Below are positions 7,603-16,534 of a stretch of DNA of 64,000 nt, piece after piece. How positions within the stretch are numbered: position 1 is the first letter of the stretch; every line of letters starts with the position of its first letter. Made by a program: the position numbers and the translations under genes. Under the pieces are notes generated by a model. It was not told where the DNA came from. It saw nothing but the letters and a program-made list of their open reading frames with translations, and did no database searches. Source of the DNA: UBA1930 sp943368475 (lineage in GTDB: Bacteria > Bacteroidota > Bacteroidia > Chitinophagales > Chitinophagaceae); assembly GCA_943368475.1 (NCBI GenBank), contig CALRLF020000011.1, forward strand, positions 1-64,000, written 5' to 3'.

Positions 7603-10600
7603 TTACTCACCCACCAACACAAACCCAGCCCACTTAGTAGGGTCTTTGTATTTGGCTTTTAGTGTAAGTTGTGCTTTTCTAAAAGCAGCATAATAAGTTT
7701 CGCCTTTAAATATATTGCTGTAAAAGAGTTGCATTAATTCTGCTGTTTCAGCATCTGGTACTTCCCATAAACTCATGAGTAATTTTTTTACACCAGCCAT
7801 TTTAAAGGCACGTTGTAAACCATAAACACCTTCACTTCCATTAATATCGCCTAAAGCAGTTTGGCAGGCACTCAATACCACTAAATCGGTATTCAATAAA
7901 TTGAGATTACTGATTTCCTGTGCAGTAACAATACCATCTTCTTTGTTTTCTAAAACCGTGTCTTTGCCCCAATATTTGTTTACGCCACTTAATACTAAGC
8001 CACTTCTAAGTAATGGGAAATCATTGCTTGAGTTGTTAGGAGCAAAGTAGAAACCATGTGTGGCTATATGTAAAATGGTGGGAGCATGGCTACCACTTAA
8101 TTGTTTAAAATTATCTTCCGTTGCATTGTTGGCAATGTATGTATCAATTTTAAAATTGCTATTGGTTGCATTGCTGGCAACAGTTTCAACTTCTGTTTTG
8201 GTGCCCTGCAAATAAGTGAAACGAATATTTTTATTGGCAGTGGCATTTCTAAAACCAGTAAGGTTAGCAGTTGCTTTTTTATTGGTTGACGTGATACTTG
8301 CATCATAATTTGCACCACCAAATAATGCCATTGTTTTTGCAGTAGTTGTAGTTTGTGTTGGATGCAATAATTCGTTAATGCTGAGTAATTGATGGATTTC
8401 GTATTGATCGATTAATTGCTTGCCATTGCTGGTATCAGCTAATGCAGCAAAACTTACTTTATGCAATAATCCTGCTGGTAAATTATAAATAGTGGTAGCA
8501 TTTTGTAAATATGGCAACAGTGGTTTCCAAATCAAATTATACATAGCAATATCATTTTGTGCTGAGCCACTGTTTTCTTTTTGGAGCGTACTTCTGCCAC
8601 TACCACCATGATAATTTTTTAAGAGTTGTTGCAATTGCTTTTCTTCAAAAGCAGTTATAAATTTTGGTATACTATCATTTGTTGTTATAACAAATGCTGC
8701 GTATAAAACAGAATCAGTTGAACCTTTTGGTGAACTGTATTTGAAGCTTGTCCAATGTATTACTGCTTCATCTTTTTTTAATTTGTTGGCTACAACTTTA
8801 CTGTTCGTTCCATTGTTTGCTATCATGTTTTGCAATGCAGGTAAGGCATTAATTAAAAGCTTTTCCAAAACTTGAACCTGCTGTTGCAAACTATCTAACT
8901 GAATACCATTCAGCTTTCTTTTTTCTTCTGTTAACTGTAATGCAACAGCCAGTATTTTATTGGTGTTTTGCCATTGAGTATACAACCTTTTTACCAATGT
9001 ATCAGTTGATTGTAGAGCCCAACTGTTCAATAATTGCTTGCCTTGCAATAACCAACCTTGTTTGGCAGTTGTATTTTGATAAAAAGTATTTCCATCAACA
9101 TTATTAAAACAATGGAGCATCGAAAGAAATATATCCTGCATTTCACTTTCGTTTTTTAAAAAAACTTCTTTTTCAGTTTCACTAAAATTTTTTAACAACA
9201 ATTGTTGATTGGCGTTTTCTGTTTTTAGTGTAGTTGTAATTAATTCTTTCCACTTGCTTAAATTGTTGCTTTTGTAGTAGAGATAAGTTAGTTTGTTTAA
9301 ATCGTTAGCATAGCTTGGATGAAATTTTCCTAACACTTTTTCATCAATTTCCCTAGCTTCTAAATACAATGTTTCGGCCTGTTTATACTTATTCATTTGT
9401 ACATATAATCCACCTAAACTATGCAGGCTGCTTGCATAATCTATGTGCATTATTCCCAATGTTTTTTTTCTGATTTGTATGGCTTGTTTAAATAAACTTT
9501 CTGCTTCATTATATTGATGCATACTCTTGTATAAACTTGCCAAGTTGTTTATAGCACTTGCATATAAAGGATGTTCTTCGCCAAAGTTTTTTTTATAAAT
9601 ATTGGCTGATTGTTTCATTAGTGGCTCAGCTTCAGCATACTTGTTCATGGCTTCATATAAGGTTGCCAAATTATTAATACTAGTAGCGTAGTCGGGATGA
9701 GCTTCTCCCAATACTTTTTTTCTTATTTTAATAGTTGTGAAGTAGATAGATTCGGCCTTTACATAATTGCCCATGTTTTTATACAAACTACCTAAATTGT
9801 TCAGGCTTTTAGCATAGTTTGGATTATCTGTACCTACAGCTTTTTTATAAGTATTGGTTCCTAATACATACATATTTTCAGCAGCTAAATAGTTGCCCAT
9901 TATTTCATATAAGGCACCCAGATTGTTATAGCTCATTGCACAATCGACATGCGTATCACTAAATAAAGATTTATAAATTTCTAAAGATTGTTTATACATT
10001 TTTTCTGCATCAGTATAGTTGCCAATACTTACATATAAGTAAGCTAGGTTATTTAAAGTCATTGCATAATCTTCATGCTTTTCTCCAACAGATTTTTTTA
10101 AAATACTCAATGCCTGGTCATAAAAATTTTCAGCATCTCTATAGTTACCCATAGTCTCATAAAAACTGGCAATATTATTTAGGCTAATTGCATAGCTGGG
10201 ATGGTTTTCTCCTAATGTTTTTTTATCGATTATTAAAGCTGCTTTATACAAAGCTTCAGCCTCGGTAAATCTTGCCATATCAGCGTATAAACCAGCCAAA
10301 TTGCAAAGACTCATAGAGTAATCAGGATTCTCATCCCCCAAAACCTTTTTTCGAATGGCTAAAGATGTTTTAAATAAGTTTTCTGCTTCGCTGAATCTTC
10401 CTGTTTTGTGGTATAAGTAAGCTAAATTGTTTAAGGAAGATGCATAATCAGGATGTTCTCCTCCAACTACTTTCTTTAATATGATTACCGCTTTTTTATA
10501 GTAATTTTCTGATTGAATATAATTACCTAATTGTCTGTAAATGCCTGCCAAATTGTTTAAACTAATGGCATAATTTGGGTCGTTTTCGCCCAATACCTTT

Positions 10601-11160
10601 TCACGAATGGTTAAGGCTTTTTTAGATAAAGGCTCAGCAGCAACATAATTGCCCATTGCTTCATATAGTTGAGCCAAATTGTTTAATACTGTTGCATAGT
10701 TGGGATGATTTTTACCCAGTATTTTGCTGAATATATTCAGCACCGTTTTATACAATTGTTCAGCTTCTTTGTATCTAGCCATCTCAAAGTACAACATTGC
10801 CAAATCGTTTACACTGCTGGCATAATCTTCATGCATTGTGCCATACTTTTTTTTGTAAATAAATATGGCAGCTTTAAAAATGGATTCTGCTAAAGTATAC
10901 TCACCAGCTGCCTGATAAATATTGGCTAAACTGGTTAAACTCGTTGCATAAGCAACATGGTTTTTACCAAAAATGATTTGAGCTTTTTGTACAGCTTTTT
11001 TTGCAAAAATTAAAGCAGAATCTGGTAAGCCTTTTTCACTGTATTCAGTTGCTTTATTGTTTAACTGAACCCAGGTTAAAGAATCAACTTTCTTTACTTT
11101 TTGAGCAATTACTTTTACTGCATGAGAAATTAACAATAAAACTATACAGCAATACTTCAT
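7603..11160 (-). CDS. Exported TPR-CHAT protein (caspase-like protease fold)
   Basis: This protein has 1185 residues. A signal peptide (MKYCCIVLLLISHAVKVIAQ) is followed by about fourteen tetratricopeptide repeats of about 42 residues of kinesin-light-chain type (pattern A.SLNNLA.LY...GNY..AE..YK), then a helical linker, and from about residue 830 a C-terminal CHAT domain. The predicted catalytic dyad is intact: His in LHIATHGFYF and Cys in LVVLSACQTALG. It ends with GVKKLLMSLWEVPDAETA and WAGFVLVGE, both typical of CHAT. CHAT proteins are caspase/separase relatives; some are proteases in bacterial signalling or defence. This large secreted TPR-CHAT form is frequent in Bacteroidota and its substrate is unknown. 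The TPR part should bind a protein partner. Confidence 0.85.
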   Translation of the reverse strand: MKYCCIVLLLISHAVKVIAQKVKKVDSLTWVQLNNKATEYSEKGLPDSALIFAKKAVQKAQIIFGKNHVAYATSLTSLANIYQAAGEYTLAESIFKAAIFIYKKKYGTMHEDYASSVNDLAMLYFEMARYKEAEQLYKTVLNIFSKILGKNHPNYATVLNNLAQLYEAMGNYVAAEPLSKKALTIREKVLGENDPNYAISLNNLAGIYRQLGNYIQSENYYKKAVIILKKVVGGEHPDYASSLNNLAYLYHKTGRFSEAENLFKTSLAIRKKVLGDENPDYSMSLCNLAGLYADMARFTEAEALYKAALIIDKKTLGENHPSYAISLNNIASFYETMGNYRDAENFYDQALSILKKSVGEKHEDYAMTLNNLAYLYVSIGNYTDAEKMYKQSLEIYKSLFSDTHVDCAMSYNNLGALYEIMGNYLAAENMYVLGTNTYKKAVGTDNPNYAKSLNNLGSLYKNMGNYVKAESIYFTTIKIRKKVLGEAHPDYATSINNLATLYEAMNKYAEAEPLMKQSANIYKKNFGEEHPLYASAINNLASLYKSMHQYNEAESLFKQAIQIRKKTLGIMHIDYASSLHSLGGLYVQMNKYKQAETLYLEAREIDEKVLGKFHPSYANDLNKLTYLYYKSNNLSKWKELITTTLKTENANQQLLLKNFSETEKEVFLKNESEMQDIFLSMLHCFNNVDGNTFYQNTTAKQGWLLQGKQLLNSWALQSTDTLVKRLYTQWQNTNKILAVALQLTEEKRKLNGIQLDSLQQQVQVLEKLLINALPALQNMIANNGTNSKVVANKLKKDEAVIHWTSFKYSSPKGSTDSVLYAAFVITTNDSIPKFITAFEEKQLQQLLKNYHGGSGRSTLQKENSGSAQNDIAMYNLIWKPLLPYLQNATTIYNLPAGLLHKVSFAALADTSNGKQLIDQYEIHQLLSINELLHPTQTTTTAKTMALFGGANYDASITSTNKKATANLTGFRNATANKNIRFTYLQGTKTEVETVASNATNSNFKIDTYIANNATEDNFKQLSGSHAPTILHIATHGFYFAPNNSSNDFPLLRSGLVLSGVNKYWGKDTVLENKEDGIVTAQEISNLNLLNTDLVVLSACQTALGDINGSEGVYGLQRAFKMAGVKKLLMSLWEVPDAETAELMQLFYSNIFKGETYYAAFRKAQLTLKAKYKDPTKWAGFVLVGE

Positions 11161-11222
11161 TAGTACAAGGTTGAATTTTTTGTAAGATACTAATTACTTG
11201 AAATTACATAGTACTTAAAAAT

Positions 11223-11248
11223 AAACCCTACTGATTATAGCAGGGTTT
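11223..11248 (-). terminator. Terminator of the metY-metX-hom operon
   Basis: AAACCCT pairs with AGGGTTT, and on the minus strand the hairpin is followed by ATTTTTAAG. It lies just downstream of hom and upstream of the CHAT gene, ending the methionine operon. Confidence 0.65.
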
Positions 11249-11282
11249 AAATAAATAAAAAGTGAAATGATATAGAGTGGTC

Positions 11283-12539
11283 TTACAATACACCAGCCAA
11301 CTCTAAACTTCTTTTCTGCACATCACGATAATCAATATTTTCAATAATTGGGTCAGGTGATAGAATTAAAGAAACACCATGTTGTTTCCACCAATCATCT
11401 TTTAATAATTTCTCTGCATGAATTACCCCAACAAAATAACTTCTTTGTTGACCACTATGAAATTCTTCAATCCATTCAAAAGCATCTTTTTTAATGCTTT
11501 TCAAATTGTCGTAACTCACATACACTTTTAAATAATAGTCGTTGCTCAATTCACTTTCTGCAGATTGGTATTTCTTTTTGTACTCGTATTTATAATCGTA
11601 ACGTAAAGCCGAAATATCACTTAGTACAGCCGATGCAGTTGGAAAACTTCCTGCTCCTTTGCCATAAAAAAATTGTTTGTCCGAAAATCCACTTTCAATC
11701 ACCACACCATTGTATTCATTTTCTACATTGTACAATTGCGTATCGGCCGTTACAAATTGTGGTAATAAATACGCAGCAATTTTTCCATTTTTTAATTTAG
11801 CAGCTTTGGCAACCAATTTAATTTTATAATCTTTTTCGTTGGCTACTTTAGCATCTTGCAATTGTATATTTTGAATACCATTAAACAGTAGTGAAGTTGG
11901 TTTGGTAACAATACCATAAGCATGAACCAATAAAATGGTGAGTTTGTTTACAGCATCAATTCCCAACACATCAAGGCTAGGATTACTTTCAGCAAAACCC
12001 AATTGTTGAGCTTGTAATAAAGCTTCTACAAATTCTAATCCTTCATTAAAAATTTTAGAGAGAATAAAATTGGTACTACCATTTACAATGCCACTAACGC
12101 TGTGTAGTAAATCATTGTCGTAATATTCTTCTAAATTTCTTATTACAGGAATGGATGCACAAGTCGATGCTTCATATAAAAAAGGTACATTGTATTTTCC
12201 CTGTAAAGCCAATAATTCTTCTAAATGTTCTGCTATCAATTTTTTATTGGCACTTACTACTGCTTTGCCTTTTTTCAATGCTTCTGTAACTATGTAATAA
12301 GCAGCATCGGCATCATCAATTAATTCTACAATAACGTTAATTGAATCATCATTCAAAACTTCATCTGCTAATTGTGTAAATATTTCTCCCGGTGCATTTC
12401 TTTTTTTATCAGGATGTTTAATGACTATTCTTTTAATGCTTGCATTAAGGGAAGGCGTTTGTTTTAAAATTTTATATAAGCCTTCGCCTACTACGCCAAA
12501 GCCAAATAATCCCAGTGTTAATTGTTTATGTGTTGACAT
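11283..12539 (-). CDS. hom: Homoserine dehydrogenase
   Basis: The enzyme reduces aspartate semialdehyde to homoserine with NAD(P)H, supplying the substrate for MetX. The protein has 418 residues. It has an N-terminal dinucleotide-binding loop (LGLFGFGVVGEGLY), then AVVSANKKLIAEH, the substrate-binding region EASTCASIPVIRNL and GIVNGSTNFILSKI, and LDVLGIDAVNKLTIL, all characteristic of homoserine dehydrogenase. The last ~100 residues (after about 320) do not look like a canonical ACT domain to me but may be a diverged one. It is the last gene of the SAM-riboswitch-controlled operon and is not fused to aspartate kinase. Confidence 0.92.
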   Translation of the reverse strand: MSTHKQLTLGLFGFGVVGEGLYKILKQTPSLNASIKRIVIKHPDKKRNAPGEIFTQLADEVLNDDSINVIVELIDDADAAYYIVTEALKKGKAVVSANKKLIAEHLEELLALQGKYNVPFLYEASTCASIPVIRNLEEYYDNDLLHSVSGIVNGSTNFILSKIFNEGLEFVEALLQAQQLGFAESNPSLDVLGIDAVNKLTILLVHAYGIVTKPTSLLFNGIQNIQLQDAKVANEKDYKIKLVAKAAKLKNGKIAAYLLPQFVTADTQLYNVENEYNGVVIESGFSDKQFFYGKGAGSFPTASAVLSDISALRYDYKYEYKKKYQSAESELSNDYYLKVYVSYDNLKSIKKDAFEWIEEFHSGQQRSYFVGVIHAEKLLKDDWWKQHGVSLILSPDPIIENIDYRDVQKRSLELAGVL

Positions 12540-12563
12540 GTTTTTATTTTGTTTTTTGTTTTG

Positions 12564-12623
12564 CCGGTAAGACGAGAAGGCGATAAGTTTTCTATTTTCA
12601 TTTCCGTCTTATCGCCTTCCCGG
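12564..12623. other. Long intercistronic hairpin between metX and hom
   Basis: GAAGGCGATAAG (12576-12587) is the exact reverse complement of CTTATCGCCTTC (12608-12619), and the outer CCGG on each side extends the pairing. There is no U-tract, so it is more likely an mRNA stability or processing structure or a dispersed palindrome than a terminator. Confidence 0.6.
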
Positions 12624-12628
12624 TACTT

Positions 12629-13672
12629 CTAGTTAATTAATTCGTCTCTTTTTAAAAAGCCTCTTAACAGTAAAGTAATTTTTTCATGTTCCAGTAAAAA
12701 TCCATCATGACCATAATGTGAGTTGATGATGGTTAACTCTGCATTGGGAATATGCTCAGCCAAAAATTCTTGCTCTTGTATTGGAAATAAAATATCTGTT
12801 TTAATGCTGATCACCAAAGCCTTTGCCTGGATACTTTTCAGAGCATCAATAACACTTTTTCTTCCTCTTCCTACATTGTGTGTATCCATTGCTTTAGTCA
12901 AAAACCAATAGCTGAATGTATTGAAACGATTGGCTAATTTTTGCCCTTGATATTGCTGATAGGTTTCTGCTTTAAACACTTGTTCATCTACAGGTAAGCT
13001 GTCATCAACAACACCAGTTTGAGTTTCAGTATAAGCTTGATAGTGCCTGTAAGAAATTAATGCCAATGAACGTGCAGTTTTCATGCCTTCAATTCCGGCA
13101 GTTGGTTGTTGCTCTTTCCAGGTTGGGTCGTTTTCAATGCACATCCGCTGCGATTTATTGAAAGCAATTCCCCATGGTGAATGTTGAGCATTGGTTGCTA
13201 TAGGTACAATGTATTCAAACAATTCAGGCTGCTCAATAGCCCATTCTAAAAGCTGTTGTCCACCCATACTTCCACCAATACCCATGTGAATTTTTTCGAT
13301 GCCTAAACTTTCTTTCAACAATTGATAAGCTCTAACCATATCTCTTGTTGTAAATAATGGGAAATTGTGGTAGTAAGTTTCGTTTGTAAGTGGATTTACG
13401 TCAAGTGGTCCAATACTTCCATAACAACTATTGGGCATGTTTACACAAACTATAAAATATTGCTGTGGATTTATTATACAACCATCACCCACTATACCAG
13501 GCCACCACTCAACAGGATTGCTGTTAGCAGTAAGTGCATGAAAAACCCAAACTACATTGCTTTTAGTTGCATTCAATTCACCAAAAGTATGATACGCCAA
13601 ATGTAGCTGTGGTAATGATTTGCCACTTTCTAAATGAAAATTTTCCTTATTTGTAAATGTTTGATAAGACAT
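12629..13672 (-). CDS. metX: Homoserine O-acetyltransferase
   Basis: MetX moves an acetyl group from acetyl-CoA to homoserine and makes the acceptor for MetY. It has 347 residues of alpha/beta-hydrolase fold. The nucleophile elbow GIGGSMGGQQLLEWA holds the catalytic Ser, the C-terminal HYGHDGFLLEHE carries the catalytic His, and LVISIKTDILFPI carries the Asp region. The sequence VWVFHALTANSNPVEWWPGI and NMPNSCYGSIGP are family landmarks. It lies between metY and hom in the riboswitch operon, separated from each by gaps that contain strong hairpins. Confidence 0.93.
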   Translation of the reverse strand: MSYQTFTNKENFHLESGKSLPQLHLAYHTFGELNATKSNVVWVFHALTANSNPVEWWPGIVGDGCIINPQQYFIVCVNMPNSCYGSIGPLDVNPLTNETYYHNFPLFTTRDMVRAYQLLKESLGIEKIHMGIGGSMGGQQLLEWAIEQPELFEYIVPIATNAQHSPWGIAFNKSQRMCIENDPTWKEQQPTAGIEGMKTARSLALISYRHYQAYTETQTGVVDDSLPVDEQVFKAETYQQYQGQKLANRFNTFSYWFLTKAMDTHNVGRGRKSVIDALKSIQAKALVISIKTDILFPIQEQEFLAEHIPNAELTIINSHYGHDGFLLEHEKITLLLRGFLKRDELIN

Positions 13673-13725
13673 TTTTTAACCGGCTTTTAGTTGTTGTAGG
13701 GAACGGAAATCGGTAAAACGGAAGT

Positions 13726-13770
13726 CGCTAGTCGGGAATCAAACTTGCGACTCACTATTCCCGACTAGCG
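13726..13770. other. Perfect 14-bp hairpin between metY and metX
   Basis: CGCTAGTCGGGAAT and ATTCCCGACTAGCG pair perfectly around a 17-base loop. No U-tract follows on the minus strand. It lies in the metY-metX gap inside one operon, so termination is not expected. It may modulate relative mRNA stability or be a dispersed palindromic repeat. Confidence 0.7.
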
Positions 13771-13776
13771 TTTCTT

Positions 13777-15108
13777 TTATCCAATTACCAAATCTTCTTG
13801 AAATACTTTTATAAAAGCCTGCTCAAAATCGGCTTTAATATCTTCAATATGTTCAATGCCTACACTTACACGAATTTGGTTGAGTGCAACACCACTTGCC
13901 AATTGTTCTACTTCACTCAATTGCTCATGTGTGGTTGAAGCAGGATGTATCACCAACGTTTTCGCATCTCCTACATTGGCTAAATGACTAGCCAATTTTA
14001 ATGAATCGATAAACTGAGCTGCATTTTCTTTACCACCTTTAATGCCAAATTGCAATACACCACCAAATCCGTTTTTCAAATATTTTTTTGCCAAAGTATG
14101 ATAAGCATTGCTTTCCAAGCCTGGATATAAAACATACTCAACACTTGGATGACTTTCTAACCATTGTGCCAATGCCAAAGTGTTTTGTACATGACGTTCA
14201 ACACGTAACGACAATGTTTCTAAACCTTGTAATAATAGGAATGAATTGAAAGGTGATTGTGCTGCACCAAAATCTCTCAACCCTTCTACTCTTGCACGAA
14301 TGGCAAATGCAATATTGGGTAAACCTAAAGGATTATTAACACCAAATACCTCAGCAAATTTTAATCCATGATAGCCTTCACTTGGTTCGGTAAATTGAGG
14401 AAACTTTCCATTACCCCAATCATAAGTTCCACCATCAACTATAACACCACCAATGGTTGTACCATGACCACCAATCCACTTGGTTGCACTTTCTACAACA
14501 ATATTGGCACCATGTTCTAAGGGCTTGAATAAATAACCACCTGCACCAAATGTATTGTCTACAATCAAAGGCAAATCATATTCTTTAGCTAGTGCTGCAA
14601 ACATTTCAAAATCTGGAATATTTAAACGTGGGTTACCAATCGTTTCAAGATAAATGGCTTTGGTATTTTTATCAATTAATGGAACAAAACTTTCTACATC
14701 ATCACCATTGGCAAAACGAGCTTCAATACCTAATCGTTTAAAGGCAACTTTAAATTGATTGTGTGTACCACCATATAGAAATGAAGTGGAAATAAAATTG
14801 TCGCCAGCCTGTAAAATATTGTTCAATGCTAAAAACTGTGCTGCTTGTCCGCTAGCTACTGATACTGCTGCAACGCCACCTTCTAATGCAGCAATACGTT
14901 GCTCAAATACATCAGTGGTAGGGTTCATAATACGGGTATAAATATTTCCAAACGCTTTTAAGCCAAATAAATTGGCAGCATGTTCAGCATTGTCAAAACC
15001 ATATGAAGTGGTTTGATAAATAGGTACTGCACGGCTCTTAGTAGTTGGATCAATTTGTTGTCCTGCGTGCAATTGCAATGTTTCGAAACGAAGTTGTTGG
15101 CTCATCTT
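13777..15108 (-). CDS. metY: O-acetylhomoserine sulfhydrylase (aminocarboxypropyltransferase)
   Basis: MetY uses sulfide and O-acetylhomoserine to make homocysteine; it is a pyridoxal-phosphate enzyme of the Cys/Met metabolism family. With the start at MSQQLRFETLQLHAGQQ the protein has 443 residues, the usual length. The PLP lysine lies in VVESATKWIGGHGTTIGGV; YTRIMNPTTDVFE and YLETIGNPRLNIPDF are family motifs. The frame is open for 50 more codons upstream, but those codons cover the riboswitch terminator and are not protein. First gene of the operon, transcribed through the SAM-I riboswitch. Confidence 0.94.
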   Translation of the reverse strand, partial: KMSQQLRFETLQLHAGQQIDPTTKSRAVPIYQTTSYGFDNAEHAANLFGLKAFGNIYTRIMNPTTDVFEQRIAALEGGVAAVSVASGQAAQFLALNNILQAGDNFISTSFLYGGTHNQFKVAFKRLGIEARFANGDDVESFVPLIDKNTKAIYLETIGNPRLNIPDFEMFAALAKEYDLPLIVDNTFGAGGYLFKPLEHGANIVVESATKWIGGHGTTIGGVIVDGGTYDWGNGKFPQFTEPSEGYHGLKFAEVFGVNNPLGLPNIAFAIRARVEGLRDFGAAQSPFNSFLLLQGLETLSLRVERHVQNTLALAQWLESHPSVEYVLYPGLESNAYHTLAKKYLKNGFGGVLQFGIKGGKENAAQFIDSLKLASHLANVGDAKTLVIHPASTTHEQLSEVEQLASGVALNQIRVSVGIEHIEDIKADFEQAFIKVFQEDLVIG

Positions 15109-15206
15109 TTTTTGTTTTTGAGTTTGATGAAAATTGGTTAAACAATAAAGGTTCCGTAACAAAAAATTTTCAAGAAAGTAAGAGAACAACTTAACAAATG
15201 GGCATA

Positions 15207-15238
15207 AAAAAAGCTCATCTGTTAAGTCAGATGAGCTT
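15207..15238 (-). terminator. Riboswitch-controlled terminator in the metY leader
   Basis: On the minus strand AAGCTCATCTG pairs with CAGATGAGCTT around a six-base loop and is followed by a run of seven T. It lies between the SAM-I aptamer and the metY start. Its 5' arm and loop include TCTGACTTA, which is also perfectly complementary to TAAGTCAGA at the 3' edge of aptamer helix P1 (15291-15283). The leader can therefore switch between terminator and antiterminator. Confidence 0.9.
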
Positions 15239-15286
15239 GATATGTTGTAGCGATACAATCGCTGTAAATTTTCAAACTGTACTCTG

Positions 15287-15421
15287 ACTTATCTCTTTCA
15301 TTGTCATGTTGAGCTTGTCGAAACATAACATAGAATTGAGTTTGCACCTTCTTTTAGTTGAGTAAACTAAAAGGGTTGCAAAGGTTTCATTGGGCAAATC
15401 CCTCCACCTTTCTTGATAAGT
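15287..15421 (-). promoter_or_regulatory. SAM-I (S-box) riboswitch controlling metY-metX-hom
   Basis: On the minus strand the aptamer core is plain: P1 ACTTATC (15421-15415) pairs with GATAAGT (15293-15287). Between them are GGTGGAGGGATTTGCCC, AATGAAACC and TTGCAACC, the S-box P2 kink-turn and P3 blocks. P3 is capped by the 9-bp hairpin CTTTTAGTT/AACTAAAAG. GGTGCAAACTC leads into P4. When SAM binds, P1 should hold TAAGTC and free the terminator, shutting the methionine operon off. The P4 helix is made of a dispersed genomic repeat. Confidence 0.95.
15302..15330. repeat. Dispersed TGTCGAAAC-type repeat forming riboswitch helix P4
   Basis: TGTCATGTTGAGCTTGTCGA followed by AACATAACA is a copy of a short palindromic repeat related to those at 18947, 21721 and 25356 in this window. 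In the riboswitch RNA, GTTATGTT pairs with AACATGAC and the loop is TCGACAAGCTC, so the repeat coincides with P4. Confidence 0.8.
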
Positions 15422-15441
15422 AATTGTTTAAAGAACTGATG

Positions 15442-15473
15442 CAAATGTATAAGTACGTTTATGTAACTGCAAA
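15442..15473 (-). promoter_or_regulatory. Promoter of the metY-metX-hom operon
   Basis: On the minus strand TTTG (15473-15470), a 20-base spacer and TACATTTG (15449-15442) match the Bacteroidota -33/-7 consensus exactly. Transcription would start near 15437, some 15 bases before the riboswitch P1 helix. Confidence 0.8.
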
Positions 15474-15630
15474 ATTTATTTTAATAAAAAAATTGTTAAC
15501 GTCTTTTAAGCTTTGTGTTTATTGAGTTTCAGGCCGCCGTATTCATATCAAACAACAAACAGTTGTTAGTGAAAAAATAGAGCAGCCTAATTTGTACTAG
15601 TTGGTTATTTTGAAAAAAATATTTAAAACT

Positions 15631-15679
15631 CTACTCGATGTATAGAATAAACAATTACTTTTGCCTACTAAATTGGTAG
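15631..15679 (+). promoter_or_regulatory. cysH promoter element with two candidate sulfur-regulon operators
   Basis: TACTTTTG (15656-15663) matches the -7 consensus TAnnTTTG. Two 15-base palindromes of the form CTAY-N7-RTAG flank it: CTACTCGATGTATAG at 15631-15645, in the position of the -33 box, and CTACTAAATTGGTAG at 15665-15679, over the expected start site. No canonical TTTG -33 box is seen, which would fit an activated or tightly regulated promoter. Confidence 0.6.
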
Positions 15680-15787
15680 ACAATGAAATTTTCTTTGATG
15701 CATACACATAAATTTATTCGTTCTTGCTGTTGTTAGTAACAGTTAATCAAACAACATCGTTTTCTTCACTATTATGTATCATTCAAT

Positions 15788-16516
15788 TTGGAAACAGCAC
15801 AAAAAAATATCGAATCAGTTTTACCACTCATCAACCCATTAAATATTGTTGAAAGTATTGCCAATATTGCATCAGCGTATAACGGCAAAGTTGTTTTTTC
15901 TACCAGTTTTAGTTGGGAAGATCAGCTAATTGGATATACCATTTTTAAGAATAATTTGCCTGTTGATGTTTTTACTTTAGATACAGGAAGATTGTTTGCA
16001 GAAACCTATACCACTTGGAGCAGAACGCTTGAATTATACAATGCAAAGGTTACTGCTTACTATCCTGACGCAAGTGTATTGCAAGATTTTGTTGCCAAAA
16101 ATGGTCCTAATAGCTTTTATGAATCTGTTGACAACAGAAAACAATGTTGCTTTATTCGAAAAGTAGAGCCATTGCAACGTGCATTAAAAACTAAAGCTGT
16201 TTGGATTACTGGAATTAGAGCAGCACATTCTAATGGTAGAAGTGATATGCCCTTAGTAGAATATGATGAAGTGAACGATATTATCAAATATCATCCTTTG
16301 TTACATTGGACTACAGAAGAAGTAACCAACTTTATTAACGTAAATGGAATTCCTTATAATCCTTTGCATGATAAAGGTTTCGTAAGCATTGGTTGTATGC
16401 CCTGTACTAGAGCCATTCAACCAGGTGATGATTTTAGAGCTGGCCGTTGGTGGTGGGAAGATGCCGATAAAAAAGAATGTGGTTTGCATGTTCACACACC
16501 CGTAGAAGCAAAATAA
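15788..16516 (+). CDS. cysH: Assimilatory adenylylsulfate (APS) reductase, CysH family
   Basis: The enzyme reduces activated sulfate to sulfite. The protein has 242 residues: an adenine-nucleotide-hydrolase-like fold with VVFSTSFSWEDQ and VFTLDTGRLFAETY, the iron-sulfur cysteines CC in KQCCFIRKVE and CxxC in GCMPCTRAI, ITGIRAAHSNGRSDM, and ECGLH with the C-terminal catalytic Cys. The CC...CxxC set binds a [4Fe-4S] cluster and marks the APS-using subtype, which fits the absence of an APS kinase gene. The start is a TTG in this reading; an out-of-frame ATG lies 14 bases upstream and I see no ATG in frame. First gene of the sulfur island. Confidence 0.9.
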   Translation: METAQKNIESVLPLINPLNIVESIANIASAYNGKVVFSTSFSWEDQLIGYTIFKNNLPVDVFTLDTGRLFAETYTTWSRTLELYNAKVTAYYPDASVLQDFVAKNGPNSFYESVDNRKQCCFIRKVEPLQRALKTKAVWITGIRAAHSNGRSDMPLVEYDEVNDIIKYHPLLHWTTEEVTNFINVNGIPYNPLHDKGFVSIGCMPCTRAIQPGDDFRAGRWWWEDADKKECGLHVHTPVEAK

Positions 16517-16534
16517 TTTTTTTGAAATAGAACC

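Noticed and set aside
7603..11160. The regular 126-bp repeats inside this gene as a noncoding repeat array
   Set aside because: They encode TPR units in one long open frame and their variation is as expected for protein repeats.
15109..15258. A 50-codon upstream extension of metY
   Set aside because: These codons cover the riboswitch terminator hairpin and leader; the normal MetY N terminus starts at MSQQLRF, and the length is then right.
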